The position numbers and the translations under genes are program-made. A stretch of DNA of 64,000 nt from Cytospora piceicola (taxonomy: Eukaryota > Ascomycota > Sordariomycetes > Diaporthales > Cytosporaceae), in the NCBI GenBank assembly GCA_023375675.1, contig JALQBC010000033.1:310001-374000 (forward strand), written 5' to 3'. Below, piece after piece: positions 12,381-24,600 of this stretch (position 1 is the stretch's first letter; each line of letters opens with the position of its first letter). The notes beneath the pieces were generated by a model. The model did not search any database, had not been told where the DNA came from, and was given only the letters and a program-made list of their open reading frames with translations.

Positions 12381-15300
12381 CTATGTAATGGTTCCAGAAC
12401 CAACCTCGTCATTGTCTCCCTCAACTGTCGGTATATACAAGCCTGCTTGTGCTCCTTTTTTCTCGGATGTCATTGAAAAGTGATTTCCCTCACCATGTGG
12501 TTCCCCGGAGTCCACTGGGGAAAACCTATTCATTTGTTGATTTCGGTCGCTAGGAGAATCGGCCGCTGATACTTTTTCTTGTGCTGCTACTCCACTAGAC
12601 GAAACCGACCCAGCCATGTCCTCTGCTACGTTGACCGTATTGTTTCGCTTCTGGTCATAATACACCTTTGTCAACTCTCGTCGTGATGAAGCATGGATGG
12701 GATATGCTCACATTACCCTTTCCAGGATCACCATCAGCAGTATCATCCTGTCCCGGAACCCGTTCCGGTTGCTTCTCGGGTCTCTTCACAGTGCTCGAAC
12801 CTTCAGAATCCCGCTCCACACTGCCGTCGCCCGAGGCTTCACTTGAGAGTTCATTCGAATTGTCGTCTGAGCCGTCATCTGAAGCATCATTTGAGGCATT
12901 GGAGGCGTCTGGAAGTTTTTTGTTGTGTAGCATCTCGACTTCAGCTTCATGCCGGCCTTTTCCTCTAAACACGTAAGTCCGCGCCCCGAGGGCTCCTGAA
13001 TTTCTCTGCAGAGTGACTATCATGGTGTTGTCTCTGAGGAAGCTCCGTGGTATTTGGAAGTCAGGCCAGCCGTCATCTCCGTAGGTTAACTCCGGAAGTT
13101 CATCATTTTCAGGCTCTGAGCTTGACGCAAGTTCCAGTCGGTTCTCTGGTGTCGCATGTTCACCACCCTCCAAGTCTACCTCTCCATCTGTCTGGTCACT
13201 GCCAGTGATACTGTCGTCAACATTATGTTGCGCGATCTCCTCAGGAGGAAAATCAACGTACATTTCAGGGACAGCCATGGCATCGACCACTTGTTGCCTA
13301 TACCGTGTATCAGCAGCTATCCGTTCTGCATCGTAGCGCCATGTCGGCGGCCATCCTTCAACGGGAAAATCGACCCAGGTTGGTAAAGGCGCGGCATGTT
13401 TCTCAGATAAGTCGAAACGTTTCATCAATCTCTGTTGTTCTGGCGATGCCTGGGTGCTCCCTTGACAAGACTCTTCGTTGCTAGCCTCGAGCCTTGACTT
13501 GATCCTCTTCGGACGTTTTTGACTTCCCAGGTCCCCTTTGCCACCGACTGTTGAGTCGGAAAATCGAATCTTTGCAGGCCGGTACGGCTTGATAGGCTTC
13601 GGTATGTCAACGTTGTATTTCGACCGGACGTAGTCTGCTATGTAATTTGGGAGCCTCGGGCCATAAATAGCGAGCTCTTCACGTAGAACACTCTCCCAGT
13701 CGGGGGCAGCAGATATGTCAGAGGTTTCCTCTGATTCCATGTCGGAGATCAGAGCCTCCTGGATCATGGTTTTTGCCCATAGCAAAGACGCATTGACCCC
13801 ACGCTTGAGGTACGAACCACCACTCAGTTGATCAAGCCGCTTGGTATCTTTCAACAGGCTAGCCAGCGTCATCGGAGGTCTCGTAACGAGATATTTGGCA
13901 AGGCAGGTGCTCAAAAAGCCTTCCCTGTCCTGTTGTTTCTCAAGCTGTAGTGTAGCGAGGTCATCCATGTGTCCTGTGGGCTGAGAGGATTGCAGGATGA
14001 TGAGCTTCAAGCAGATGCACTGTAGGCTGTAGTCCCCAAGAAATCTGGCAGCCTGTAACGCTACTTGGAGTGGAAAGTCTTGAGTAGCCAAAGGTTGAAG
14101 GACAAAGAAGCTCCAATCTGGTCGTTTCAAATGTTTCCGAGGAACGAAAACGGGAAGCTGGACACTATTTCCCTGCTGAATTAACAGCCCTGGAAATTCT
14201 TGCAAAGCACTGATTCTCTCAGAATCACGGGATTTGCGCATCTCAAACGCAGCTTTGGCTAGTATCCACTGGATGAAGGGCCTGGATCTGGTATTTTGCG
14301 GGTCGTTCTTTAGTACAGATTCTGAAAGTTGGCGAGCGTACTCCAGACACAATGATATCCGCGGATCTGTATCATCGGTAAAGACTTCCTGGAGCACCAA
14401 GGAAGTGAAGAGGTCCAGGAAAGCGAGAGTCGTGGATTCATCGTAGTCGGGTTCCATCCAATCGTCCATGATACCATGTAAGATTTCCGGGAACGATGCT
14501 TTCTTCAAGATCTTGTCTCCGACTTCCTGCCAACCAAATACAGGCACTGAAGCGACCAAGAGGTCTCTGAAGTCCCAGACTCTCTCTTCTTGAAGAAGTA
14601 GTTGATATATATCACTCCATCGAATGGTTCCCTGTACCACCTTCTTCGCTTCTTGTGCCACGTCGTCACGAGTGGAAGTTTCCAATTCATGGAGAAGACG
14701 GAGGCAAAGCACAATGAGCTGTACCTGTGAAAATAGGTTTAGTCAACATATCAAGTTATGGACGTATAAATTGGACATACCTCTGTTGATCCAAAACATG
14801 ATTCCGCCCCCAATATTTGCATTGATTCATATATAGTTTTTAGACAATCGTTGATATATGTCTCGGGCGGCACGTCAGGTTGCGAGAGGAGCTTCAATAA
14901 TTGGAAGTTTGCTAGTATCTTGTCCAGGTGAGGCTCACCGGACGGGTCCGGGGTCACTTTCGCTGCGTCCAGAGTAGAGGCGAGCTTCTGAAAGCTCTTG
15001 TAGTCACCGGCCGATAATAGCATCTCTGCGTATTGTGCTAGGGGGTAAGAAACCTCGTCCGGCCGGGGGTGGTCGATTCTGTCGTGGAATAGGGCCTGTG
15101 CTTCTATTGTTCTTCCTAGACGCTTCAATCTGGAAAATTTCTCGAGATGTTCGCTGTAATCTTCTTTGATCTCCATTTGCATCCTGACTGTTACGTCTCT
15201 TGGGCCTGTAGAAGGATCATGTATTATGTCGACCATTTTCTCCTCTCTGGGTGTCTGTTCGAGTTTCTCGGTGACTGTATGTCCGGGACTATCTTCTTTT

Positions 15301-15875
15301 CTCGATTCCCTCACAATGTAGGTTCTCTTTCGCTCCTGACAATCTAGAGTGGCCTCTGGTACTAGTGTTGAGGATACAGGCAGGGGATCGCGGTATGGAT
15401 AGCTAGTGTTAGAATATGGCTGTTGGTATGTGTTCGTTGTATTTGGATGCGATCCAAGTTGGTTCAGAGCGTTAGAAGTCAAGTTTTGGGAAGGAATGAC
15501 GCCTTTGCTGTCCTTTGCTGGAACAGGGGCTATATCGGTGCACGCCATGGGGGGAAAGGTGTTCCAATAATAACCTGTATTCCAGAAGTCTTTGGCCCCT
15601 GTGTCTCCGTAAGCAGTCTGGCTTCTTGGGTCGTAGGATGTTGGTGTCGCGTAAGGATAACCCGAATAGCCCCACAAGCCTGTGGCATGTGGATGTGGGC
15701 GAGCGCCTACGTTGGCGAGGGATTCTGAAGATAACCGCCGTGGTTCTGTGTGGCCCTCATCTGCTGCGGACGCATCGCCTGTTTTCGTTCCTCTGGAGGC
15801 CATTTTGGCCGATGTTCCATCTCCAGAAGACAGCCAGTCCTCGACATATGACGACGAAGGAGTCGGCACCGGCAT
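12381..15875 (-). CDS. Large conserved-type hypothetical protein
   Basis: I do not recognise the function. The start is the first ATG in the frame (15875); the open frame upstream has only non-ATG starts. Exon 1 is 15875-14781, intron 1 is 14725-14780 (GTATGT donor, TTCACAG acceptor), and exon 2 starts at 14724. Unspliced, exon 2 stops at 12655 (1054 aa). A possible 46-bp intron at 12666-12711 (GTGAGC donor, weak AAG acceptor, phase 0) would join a further 94-codon acidic, serine-rich tail ending at 12381, giving 1130 aa. The N-terminal 200 residues are S/T/P/Y-rich and look disordered. Residues about 200-670 are helical and charged, with a LKRLGRTIEAQALF stretch recalling TPR-like solenoids. 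The last 250-300 residues are strongly acidic. It diverges from the next gene. Confidence 0.65.
14725..14780 (-). other. Intron 1 of the hypothetical gene
   Basis: On the minus strand it starts GTATGTCC and ends TTTTCACAG, and both flanking exons are in phase 0. A CTAAAC-like branch site lies upstream of the acceptor. Reading through it would stop translation, so splicing is needed to join the two long frames. Confidence 0.8.
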
Positions 15876-16536
15876 TCCCACGGTAATTGACTGTAATAGT
15901 CGAATCTTTCGAGAGCCTCGCGCAGACGCAATACAGAGAGAAAGCAAAATTTCAGATTAATCGAGATTATGCACCCAGGTGACTGGTCTGTCTGCCTGAA
16001 GGTCCTGTGGTTCTTATGAAATGAACGTTCAAAGGTAGCGGCGCCCGCGCGGAGCCGCAATCGCGGGGAATGAGCGGACCTGATCTCTTCAGTATTGAAT
16101 GATATTTCGGCGCACTGCGGTGATTGGTATTACTTGCATGTAACCTGGTCAGTCACGATTACACTGCAGGAGTGACCAGGCCTATCGCCGGCGATTCCCC
16201 GAGGGTCGCTATGGAAAGGACAGGCTCTCCTCCAATCGGTACGGTAGTGGCGGCAGCCTCCTGCCAATAGTTCCTACGACGCGAGCATGCATTGCAGCTG
16301 CAAGCAGGATCTGGTGTCCTCTGCTATACGCTGTTCAATATCTTAGTTAATTCCATGCATAATGTTGTGTAGGGTAATACAATGCATCTCTAGGCTCAAT
16401 ACTGGCCAATACTAATTAGGTGGGCAAGGGATTCCACATAATTATCCGGCCCCGCGCATTCCAGGTCGCTCGAGGCTCAGCTATTTATGCATTCTGTCAA
16501 AGAACACTGCTTCCTTCGGTTTCCCTACATCCCAGG
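15876..16536. promoter_or_regulatory. Divergent promoter region between two hypothetical genes
   Basis: About 660 bp separate the ATGs of two genes transcribed away from each other. It must hold both promoters unless an unseen upstream exon exists. I see no clear consensus site beyond AT-rich patches near 16330-16420. Confidence 0.5.
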
Positions 16537-18192
16537 ATGTTCCATGTGCCTTCAGCAATGGACGGTTTGGACACACACCCAGCGTTGTCGACAAAGGTGC
16601 CAAGAAGATATGGAAGATATGACTATGAGAGGTTTGACGACGTTTCCTCCTTACATAGCGTTGGACACGGTATGATAGGCAACGTCGCCGTCGATTGCCG
16701 CTTCCTCTTCACACAGTCTCAATGGGGTTTGATTGGGGGCCGGGGCCCCGGTGGCGACAACCGGGAACCTAGGCCAGCTGGGATTTTGTATCTTGACCTG
16801 GACTTCGATCAACCCGCAGACACAAGACTCCGTTCAGCTACAGTCCTCATCACCTTAAAAGGAAATGAAAAGAGAAGTGGCAAAATTAGATATGGCTCGA
16901 CAGTGGTTAACCACGACAATCGGTCTTTTGCTGCCCATTTTACGGATTGCTACGGCCCAAAGCAATTCTACGGACGGGAAAGATCAACACGGATACTTCG
17001 TGAAAAGAATCTGACTCCGAACTTCAGTATTCTTGGCTATGGCGCCGGAGGTATTGGCTTGACTACAAAGCAAGACCTCAACAGAGTCAGCAGATGGAAG
17101 TTCACCGGTCACCTTGATACCAGTAACAATACACTAAAGTGGACCTTGGAAGAGAACGAGCTGGAATCACAGTCTCTACACAGAAATAACTTCCACACAG
17201 CCTTTGCTTTAGAGCACAACGCCAGCGAGTTCTACATGACGGTAGAAGTTAGTGGAAAGCTCCTTAGCTTGTCAGATCAGCTCAAGAACCGAATGAAGAG
17301 ATTTGGTGGAGGCAAGAGCAAGGTTCGTGAGACAGTGACCACAAAGTTCCAGTGGACCAACGATTACTCTTGTCCAAGACGTTTGGATAAGGTGGCAAAA
17401 GGGCTGTCAGATGCTATGGAGTACAAGAATATGTACGAAACACCGGTCGAAATGCCTGATACATTACCTGCAAAGTTTCAGTCAGTGGCAGGGCGAAGTG
17501 GTCCAGTAATAGGGGCCTTCCCTGAAGACAGACCATCAGAAACCGACTGGCCTGGTTTACCTGGGCTACCCAATGTCCCTCATGGCTTGAACGAGGTCAC
17601 ATTGGATGATCTTGCGAGCGCAGCTGGATTTCCTCGGATTGTACATGCAGTACCAGCAACCGCGCGTGGACGACCATATGCTTACCAGGCTCCGGAATTA
17701 TCGTCTCGTACCTTGGTCGGTAGTGGTGGAGAGGACAGTATCGTCCATGGTTTCAGGGTGGAGCCAAGGCGAAAGGCAGCGAAAGCCAAGCCAGAGGGTT
17801 ATACAGACGATGAGCAGTCGGATATCGAGATGATCATTTGGCTGACGCGGATGCCACTCATTGCGGTCATTTTGAGACTATTCGCTGCAATCATGGGATT
17901 TCACGTGAATCAGGTGGACGACGGTACAATGACAAGAACCAACAGCGAAAACGAAGCAGGAAATACAGCGAATGATCGCTTCGAGGCTTATAGCTCCATC
18001 GCTGGAGATATAAACACGCAGACTACTACGGGCTCCGGTGCTACTACTGTGAACCAGAAATCGAAAGCGAAACGCAGGTCACACTCTGGCCTTCAGTCGG
18101 CACTTGGGAGGACCGAAGAGAATAGGTCTGTAGTAATTTCGGCAGACGAGGCCGGAGAATTCCCGACTCAAGATACCGTCTTTGGTCATTAG
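16537..18192 (+). CDS. Hypothetical protein, single exon
   Basis: This is an uninterrupted frame of 551 aa. The start is the first ATG (16537); a second in-frame ATG follows at 16558 and could also be used, while the frame upstream opens only with GTG. I do not recognise the family. Residues about 40-290 are rich in beta-forming, aromatic and glycine residues (GYGAGGIGLTT, RWKFTGHL) and look like one globular domain. After a proline-rich linker comes a hydrophobic helix near residues 430-457 (IIWLTRMPLIAVILRLFAAIMG), which could be a single membrane or amphipathic segment. The last 90 residues are polar and S/T-rich. It may form a functional pair with the divergent gene on its left; that is inference from position only. 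Confidence 0.8.
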   Translation: MFHVPSAMDGLDTHPALSTKVPRRYGRYDYERFDDVSSLHSVGHGMIGNVAVDCRFLFTQSQWGLIGGRGPGGDNREPRPAGILYLDLDFDQPADTRLRSATVLITLKGNEKRSGKIRYGSTVVNHDNRSFAAHFTDCYGPKQFYGRERSTRILREKNLTPNFSILGYGAGGIGLTTKQDLNRVSRWKFTGHLDTSNNTLKWTLEENELESQSLHRNNFHTAFALEHNASEFYMTVEVSGKLLSLSDQLKNRMKRFGGGKSKVRETVTTKFQWTNDYSCPRRLDKVAKGLSDAMEYKNMYETPVEMPDTLPAKFQSVAGRSGPVIGAFPEDRPSETDWPGLPGLPNVPHGLNEVTLDDLASAAGFPRIVHAVPATARGRPYAYQAPELSSRTLVGSGGEDSIVHGFRVEPRRKAAKAKPEGYTDDEQSDIEMIIWLTRMPLIAVILRLFAAIMGFHVNQVDDGTMTRTNSENEAGNTANDRFEAYSSIAGDINTQTTTGSGATTVNQKSKAKRRSHSGLQSALGRTEENRSVVISADEAGEFPTQDTVFGH

Positions 18193-18825
18193 TCAATGCA
18201 AGGGTGCTATATAAGTCGGAATTGCAGAGGATGACCATATGCAATCACAGTGTGATCGGAAGGAAGAGGTACGTTGACGTTATTCTATGTACTGTTATAC
18301 AGCTGCGCACGCGGCACTGGTAGTCTTGTCCGTCGTTTCAAGGCCGTTACAAGAGTGCCCAGACACAACTTCCGCCAGAATTGCAATAACCTAGTATATA
18401 ATTAGGCAGTCGAGGACGCAGGTTTTCAAAGTATTAAACACAATATAAGACAAGCATGTATTCTGTTTCGAAGTCCGAGTACATATACCTACTCTTAGTC
18501 TTGTTAGATAGAGAAATCACCACCTGAGATATTAAAAAGCAACGGATACATGTAGAACACTTCAAAAAGGATTTATCATAGTAGATCATCCTTTGATTAG
18601 AAGAGACTTTAAAATGATGAAGGCATGTTAACGAGCCAGACAGTGAGTGATGTGATGTCAAGGCAGAGTAGTGGGGCTGTACGATAAGGGTTAGGGCTCG
18701 CGGGACATGTTTTCCCTCCACGTGCTACCCTCCATGACTGTTATCATCAGCCACATCAAACCCAACGTACGCCCAACGACGAGCCTACCAACTGTAACAA
18801 GGTTGAGATAAGCATACAGACAGAA
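18193..18825. promoter_or_regulatory. Intergenic region upstream of the zinc-finger gene
   Basis: About 630 bp with no supported gene. It holds the 3' flank of the preceding gene and presumably the promoter of the zinc-finger regulator. I saw no copy here of the GGAGCTCC motif found upstream of the neighbouring metabolic genes. Confidence 0.45.
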
Positions 18826-21394
18826 ATGGGTTCCAATCGACCTTTTGTCTGTAGCTCGTGTCCGCAAACATTTACCAGGAATGTATGTACGATTCAGGCC
18901 TCGCCTCGCCCCGCCCCGTCCCACCCCGCCCTGTTTGTTCCAGGTTTCCACCGCATGCATCTCAAGCTATCTCCTGCATTCTATCTGCAGTCTCATCTGC
19001 CGGTATCACGTTTCACCCAAGCTTCTATCTACATACTGACCAAGCCGGCCCGATAAAGGAGAACCTGGAACGACACAGACGCTCAAGTAGGCAGCAAGCA
19101 CACTACCTGTCCTGTTATCTGTCTGTTTGCTTGTTGCCCGTGGTCTTGCTGATCAGGAACCATTAGAACACGGGATTGGCATCCATAGACCCTTTCAGTG
19201 TCTTCTCTGCCAGGCTAGATTCTCGAGAAGGGATGTGTGCAAGCGACACATAACGAGATGTCGTAGCGGAAGCAGCCGCCGTCCTGCCCTCTCTCAAGAC
19301 AACCCGGAACTGGAGGAAGAGTCGGCTTACCTCGACGAGGATGCGTCGCCGCCGAACCCCCAAGTACCCATCTCATCCTCCAGTCCCCATGTTTCCCTGG
19401 GAAGTCCCATCACCGCTTCAGTCGAGGGCCAGCCGCTAGGCGCCAGCCCAGTGAGTACTCGGACAAGGCCTGCTCTGTCGGATTCCTCCCCAGGAAGCAC
19501 CGTGTACGTCCCCAGTCCCCTCTGTCTACGTTCATATCCAAGCCTGTCTCCCTCGCTGAACCGTACGTATTGATACAGTGCTGCGTCCATAAGTAAGGAT
19601 GCTCACATCGCCGCCTATTTTGAGTATTTCCACCCCTCGTTCCCACTGCTGCACCGACCGACTATTGGCGATGATACCCCAGAGGTGCTGCGGAACATCA
19701 TCATTGCCATTGGCAGCCTGTATACCGCCCGTACCCTGTCGGAGGATGATGCAAAGTCCTGTGTGCGGCGGAGCCGATACCTATGGGACGCGGGATGCAA
19801 GAGACTCGCCCTCCTCGTTCGTCACCTTGAATCAACTGCCTGCTCCGTGATGACCCTGCTGACGTCTTGCTCCAGGTGGGCTCGGACTGGAGAGAGCTGC
19901 GGAGGACATGGGCCATGCAGGCCTGGCTGCTGCACATCATCTACGGTGCCTTCATAGGTGATGCTTCTCAGTACAACAGCGCCAAAAAGATGTTCCGTAC
20001 TGTCGTGGACGTAAGACTAAGACATAACTTTCCTCCTACGTCCTCCTCAAGACCGCACGCTAAAATATATCGTCATGTAGGCTGCCCAAGATCTCGGCCT
20101 GCTCCGACAAACTGTAGCTACATCTGCATCTCAATCGTGGGTCAGGGCCTGTGATGAAGTACCGGGAGTCGGCGATGCGCAAACACTTCACGATCTATGG
20201 ATGCTTTATGTGAATGAGGAGTCCATGAAGCTGTCTATGTACACACTTCTATTCCTGGACTTCCACATATCGTCCCCCTGTAACGTTCGCATGATGACCT
20301 CCCCGCTCGACCTCGACTGGGAGCTCCCATTCTCCATCGCTCTGTGGGAGGCAGATACGGCAGTTACCTGGTGCGAAAGACTCAGCCAGGAGCCACGCAT
20401 TTACGCCTCACTCAGGCCTGACGAGGCGGTCGACCTCCCTTGTCCTTATACGAGATCGCTGACCCTGGCGACGCAGTCGCTGATGTCGGACTCACCAAGC
20501 CCGCACCTCATGAGGGCTCTAGCGGCCTCTCCAATTGCAACCCTCTTTTTGCTGACCAATATTGACACCTTTGTCAGGGACTTCACGCGTTGCTACTACC
20601 AGCTACCACCAAACCTGGCGGACCCCTCGCCTTTCCACATCTTTACACAGTCGCAGAACAGGCAGGTCAATGCGGCCCTGGGCCACATCTCACGAACGGT
20701 CGCGGAGCGGGACCCGGCAGGGGACGGGTCGTACCCATACCGGCCGATCTGGCGGGCTATCGAGTGCATGGCCCTGGCCATCAAGATCTCCCTCTACAAG
20801 CCCGACGATCTCCTCATCGGTGGCATCGTCGACAGCAGTGTGGTGGCCGGCCTCGCGACCGCGACACACCTGACGCTGGGGCGCTACGCCGGCACCAGGC
20901 GGTCGCTGGAGTCCCTGCTGCAGCACCACTCGGGCGACGACGCCCTGCTGATGATCCTCGACGAGGCCATGTGTGTGCTGTCCTCCATCCTCTGCAGCGA
21001 CAGCCAGGACGCGCTGCGCGAGCCGCCCTGGGCGACGATGGCCTCTTATAGGATCGTCCTGTCCATCTGGCGCTCGCTCAGGTGGTCCGCCGCAGAGATG
21101 CGTGGGCGGGCCGTGTCGCAGGTGCAGATACGCAGGCGATTCGAGGCATCCACGGTGATTTTTCATGCGATAATGGAGGTGGTGATGGAGCAGCAGCCGG
21201 AACAGGTGCTCGGAGGGGATGCCGGCCAAAATTCGGAGTCAGAAGGGCTTGACGCCCTATTTGCCGCCTCGCCGGAAGCGGGCGAGGCGTGCTTCACGAA
21301 AACAGTGCGAAGGTTCTGGGAGAAAAGGAGCGTCTGGCCTATAGGGACTTCCATGGCGACTGTCCTTGAGGAGATAATCGCTGATGATATGTGA
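18826..21394 (+). CDS. C2H2 zinc-finger transcription factor with fungal_trans domain
   Basis: Six exons give 702 aa: 18826-18882, 19059-19086, 19167-19503, 19579-19816, 19876-20010 and 20081-21394. All joins keep frame. Finger 1 (residues about 9-31) is C-x2-C-x12-H-x4-H and is split over exons 1-3. Finger 2 (residues about 39-60) is C-x2-C-x12-H-x3-C, a C2HC variant. A low-complexity S/P-rich linker follows, then a fungal-specific regulatory domain starting near residue 150 with the YFEYFHPSFPLLHRP signature and continuing through a DASQYNSAKKMFR stretch to the C terminus. The GTTCGT donor of intron 4 is unusual, but the branch point (GCTGACG) and phase fit. It is a nuclear DNA-binding regulator by family. 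Its place beside catabolic genes suggests it is the pathway regulator (inference). Confidence 0.85.
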
Positions 21395-21617
21395 TGACTT
21401 GATGCCCGACGTGCGGCCTGGAAGAGCAGACCGGCATCTAGTCTGCCGTGGTTGAGCGGGTGGAGGCCGACATCGCCGAAGTAGAGCTCTCCGATAACAC
21501 CAACCCAATGCTAATAATATAAGCATGTTATGGCACATTACGGTAAATGGTGTGTATTGATTGTTCCAACCGTTGAGCTACTAGTTAACTTGCTAAAGAC
21601 ACCATCGCTATCCACAT

Positions 21618-24600
21618 CTAAACAGAATCACCAATCGCCCATGCTTGTACGACCTCGGCCAGTGTCTCATCACTCCCCACATTTCCCGGAAACACAACAT
21701 ACGGAACCCCCGTATGGCGGCTGGTCTTCTCGTCGCACCTCCAGAGAGGCACGCCCGGTGCAGCTTGCCCCAGGATTCTAGCCCGCCTCATCTTCAAGCC
21801 CTTGGTCGCGGCGTCAGACGACGTGATGCCCCCCTTGGCGATGAGGTACCGAGGTCGAACCTCGATCAGTTCTACGAGCTGTACGAGGGCTTGTGCAACC
21901 TTGGAGCCGATCTCGAGGGAGCTGAGGGCATCGCTGCCCGTGATGAGTGCCCGAGACGTCATGACGAGAACATCCTGCCCGGCTTCCAGCTTCTGCGATG
22001 CTTTACCTGCTGCTGCCACGACTGCTGCCCTTGCCACATCCGGCGAGCCGATTAGCTCGGCAACCTCCAGCTCTATCACGACAAGCTTGTCCCCCCGCGA
22101 CTCCCGGAGGAACTTTAGCTGGGCCGTTGTCTTGGGCACATAAGATCCTGCAACTATCAGCCCACCTGGCTGATGGCCGCTCGCCGTGATGGCTGACACC
22201 CCAAGGTCCTGCAACGTCAGTGGTGGGATGCGTGTGATGCCCAGCCGAGTCGAGACGAAGGCCGCTCCTGTGCGGTAGAGATACCGCCTGCCACTCTTTT
22301 CAGCCTCCAGCAGACCCGCAACAAACACGCGCATATCCGACTCCGCTGCAGCATTGACTATAACCACCGACCTAGGCGGTGCCGACAGAAGCTTCTGCGT
22401 GACACCGGCTGGGCCTTGAAGTCGGATGTCGTCCAACGTGATCGAGAGGAATGACGACGCATCAAAGCGTGAGCCACACTTCTCCATGACATATTGTCTG
22501 AGATTGGAGTTCCTGTAGCCAAAGGTGGCGTCTCGGGCAAAGGGCGTCTGGCTTGCTGGGACCAGCATATCACCCTCCTTGACATAGTGGATGTCGTTGA
22601 TGGTAAACCTACCACCCTCGTAGAAGAATGGCGTCACGATCCATGCATCGAACTGGCCCAAGACCTCCTCCACGGCCTCCGGCTCCTCGGGCAAGTGGCC
22701 ACGCAGGGTGGAATCACCGCGGAGAACTATCTCGATCGACTTGCCCGCTTTCTCTGCCGCCTCCTTGACGTTACGGGTAATCTCAACGATCAAACGTCGT
22801 GCGTCAGCAGGAGGGAGAGCACGAGAGTTTGTCAGAATAAAAAACCCTTTGACACCGAGACTGAACTCGTAGTCTAACGTTGCAGAGTCCCAGGTCATCA
22901 GCACGTCAAGATCATGGCATGTTTGCGTCCCGGTAGGATCATCATCGAGAACGACCAGGACTGGGGTTGCGTCACTGCTAACAGCTTCTGTGATCGGTCC
23001 AAGCACATCGGAAGCATACTCAAGCGGCAGTTTGTCGAGCGTCTGTTGCGCTGGGATTGGCTGAGGGTCGGACTGGGATGGGACCTCGACCTTCTCCTGG
23101 TATACAAGCGGCTTCTCCTCCGACTTGGGGCCCGCGCTCTCGTTGACATCTACGCCTGTGATGAGCTGCCAGAGGCGCACAGCTCCCGCATCCGACTGTG
23201 TCGACAGCCCATGAGCCGCGCCGGCGAGGTAGATCGTGTGCGCCGCAGATGCGATCGGGGCAAAGGCCAGGAGGCGTTTGGCCTCATCCACCACGATCCC
23301 CAGGTCCTTGACGAATATGGCCAGCGCCGAGTGTGCTGTCCAGTCCGCGTCCAGCATCTGTGGTACCCTGTTCTCGAACATCCAGCTCCAGGCAGCCGCG
23401 TTCTTCAGTATCTCGAACACAGACCTTGTGTCGAGCCCCAGGCGGGCGGCGAACGCCATGGCCTCGGCGGCCGCTGCGATGTGGACGCCCGCGAGGTGCT
23501 GGTTGATGAGCTTGACGGATGATGCGGCGCCGACTCCACCTTGTACATGGCATAGGTTGTCAGGGACCCCCGCCGTGGCCATCAATGGGCCGTTCGCTTG
23601 GGCGATGGCGGAGTCGCGCCCAGAGCAGATAATCTAAACATATGCGAATCAGCCTTTGAATTTCGTTGCGGCGGGATCATGATCACTTACCGTGAGAGTT
23701 CCGTTTGCGGCACGAAGCACACCTCCGCTGACAGGAGCGTCGATCAGGCTGACCCCCTTACCCAGCGCCGTCAGTCTAGTGTCCAAGTCCCTCACGAACG
23801 AGGGTGGGACAGTGGAACTGAGAATGACGATGGCGCCTTCGGATAGGGAATCAACCGCCCTGCCAGTCCCAAATAGGAGCTCATCGACTTGGGATGAATT
23901 CTGGACCATGAGGAATACGACCTGGGCCCCTTTTACTGCCTCTACCGCTGACGTGGCCCCCTCGGCCTTGCCCTCGCTCGATAAGAACCTGTCAATGGCT
24001 GGCGCATACACATCAAAGCCCTGGACGACATAACCTGCTCGGAGAAGAGATACTGCCATGCCGTGGCCCATCGCCCCCAGACCTATGAAGCCAATCTTGG
24101 AGATATCCAGGGCTTTGATGTCCGTTGTTGGCTCATCTTGATGGTTGCTGGTCGGGTGCGAGTTTTCATTAACTCCGTTTGGTGTCCCGGGCAGGAAAAG
24201 ACGGACGAGCCCTGAATCATCCTCTTTCCCGTACCCTTGGGAAGAACCATAGATGTATAATTGCTCAACTACTGAAGACAGGGGTAGAGGGAACTGCAAT
24301 GTCCGGGCGGTTGATACAACTATGCCCTAGAGGTGGGATATCAGTGGGTGAACAAAGGTACAAACATGGGAGATGGAGATCGAACATACCATATCCTTCA
24401 CGAAGATGTCCAATGCCGAATGAGGTGTCCAGTCTCCGTCAAGCATATGCGGCACACGGTTCTCAAAAGCCCACGAGTTGCCCGCGGCGTTGGTGATGAT
24501 GTTGTAGACCTCACGAGTGTTCAAGCCGGCCTTCGTCGCGAGCGCCATGGCCTCGGCTGCCGCGGCGATATGTGTCCCGACGAGGAGCTGGTTCACCGTC

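Noticed and set aside
12668..12976. Plus-strand open frames opposite the large hypothetical gene
   Set aside because: Antisense shadows of a long minus-strand coding frame; serine-rich readings mirror the acidic tail.
20590..21229. Long antisense and alternate-frame ORFs of 150-180 codons
   Set aside because: They lie inside the GC-rich last exon of the zinc-finger regulator and have P/R/H-rich compositions typical of frame shadows.
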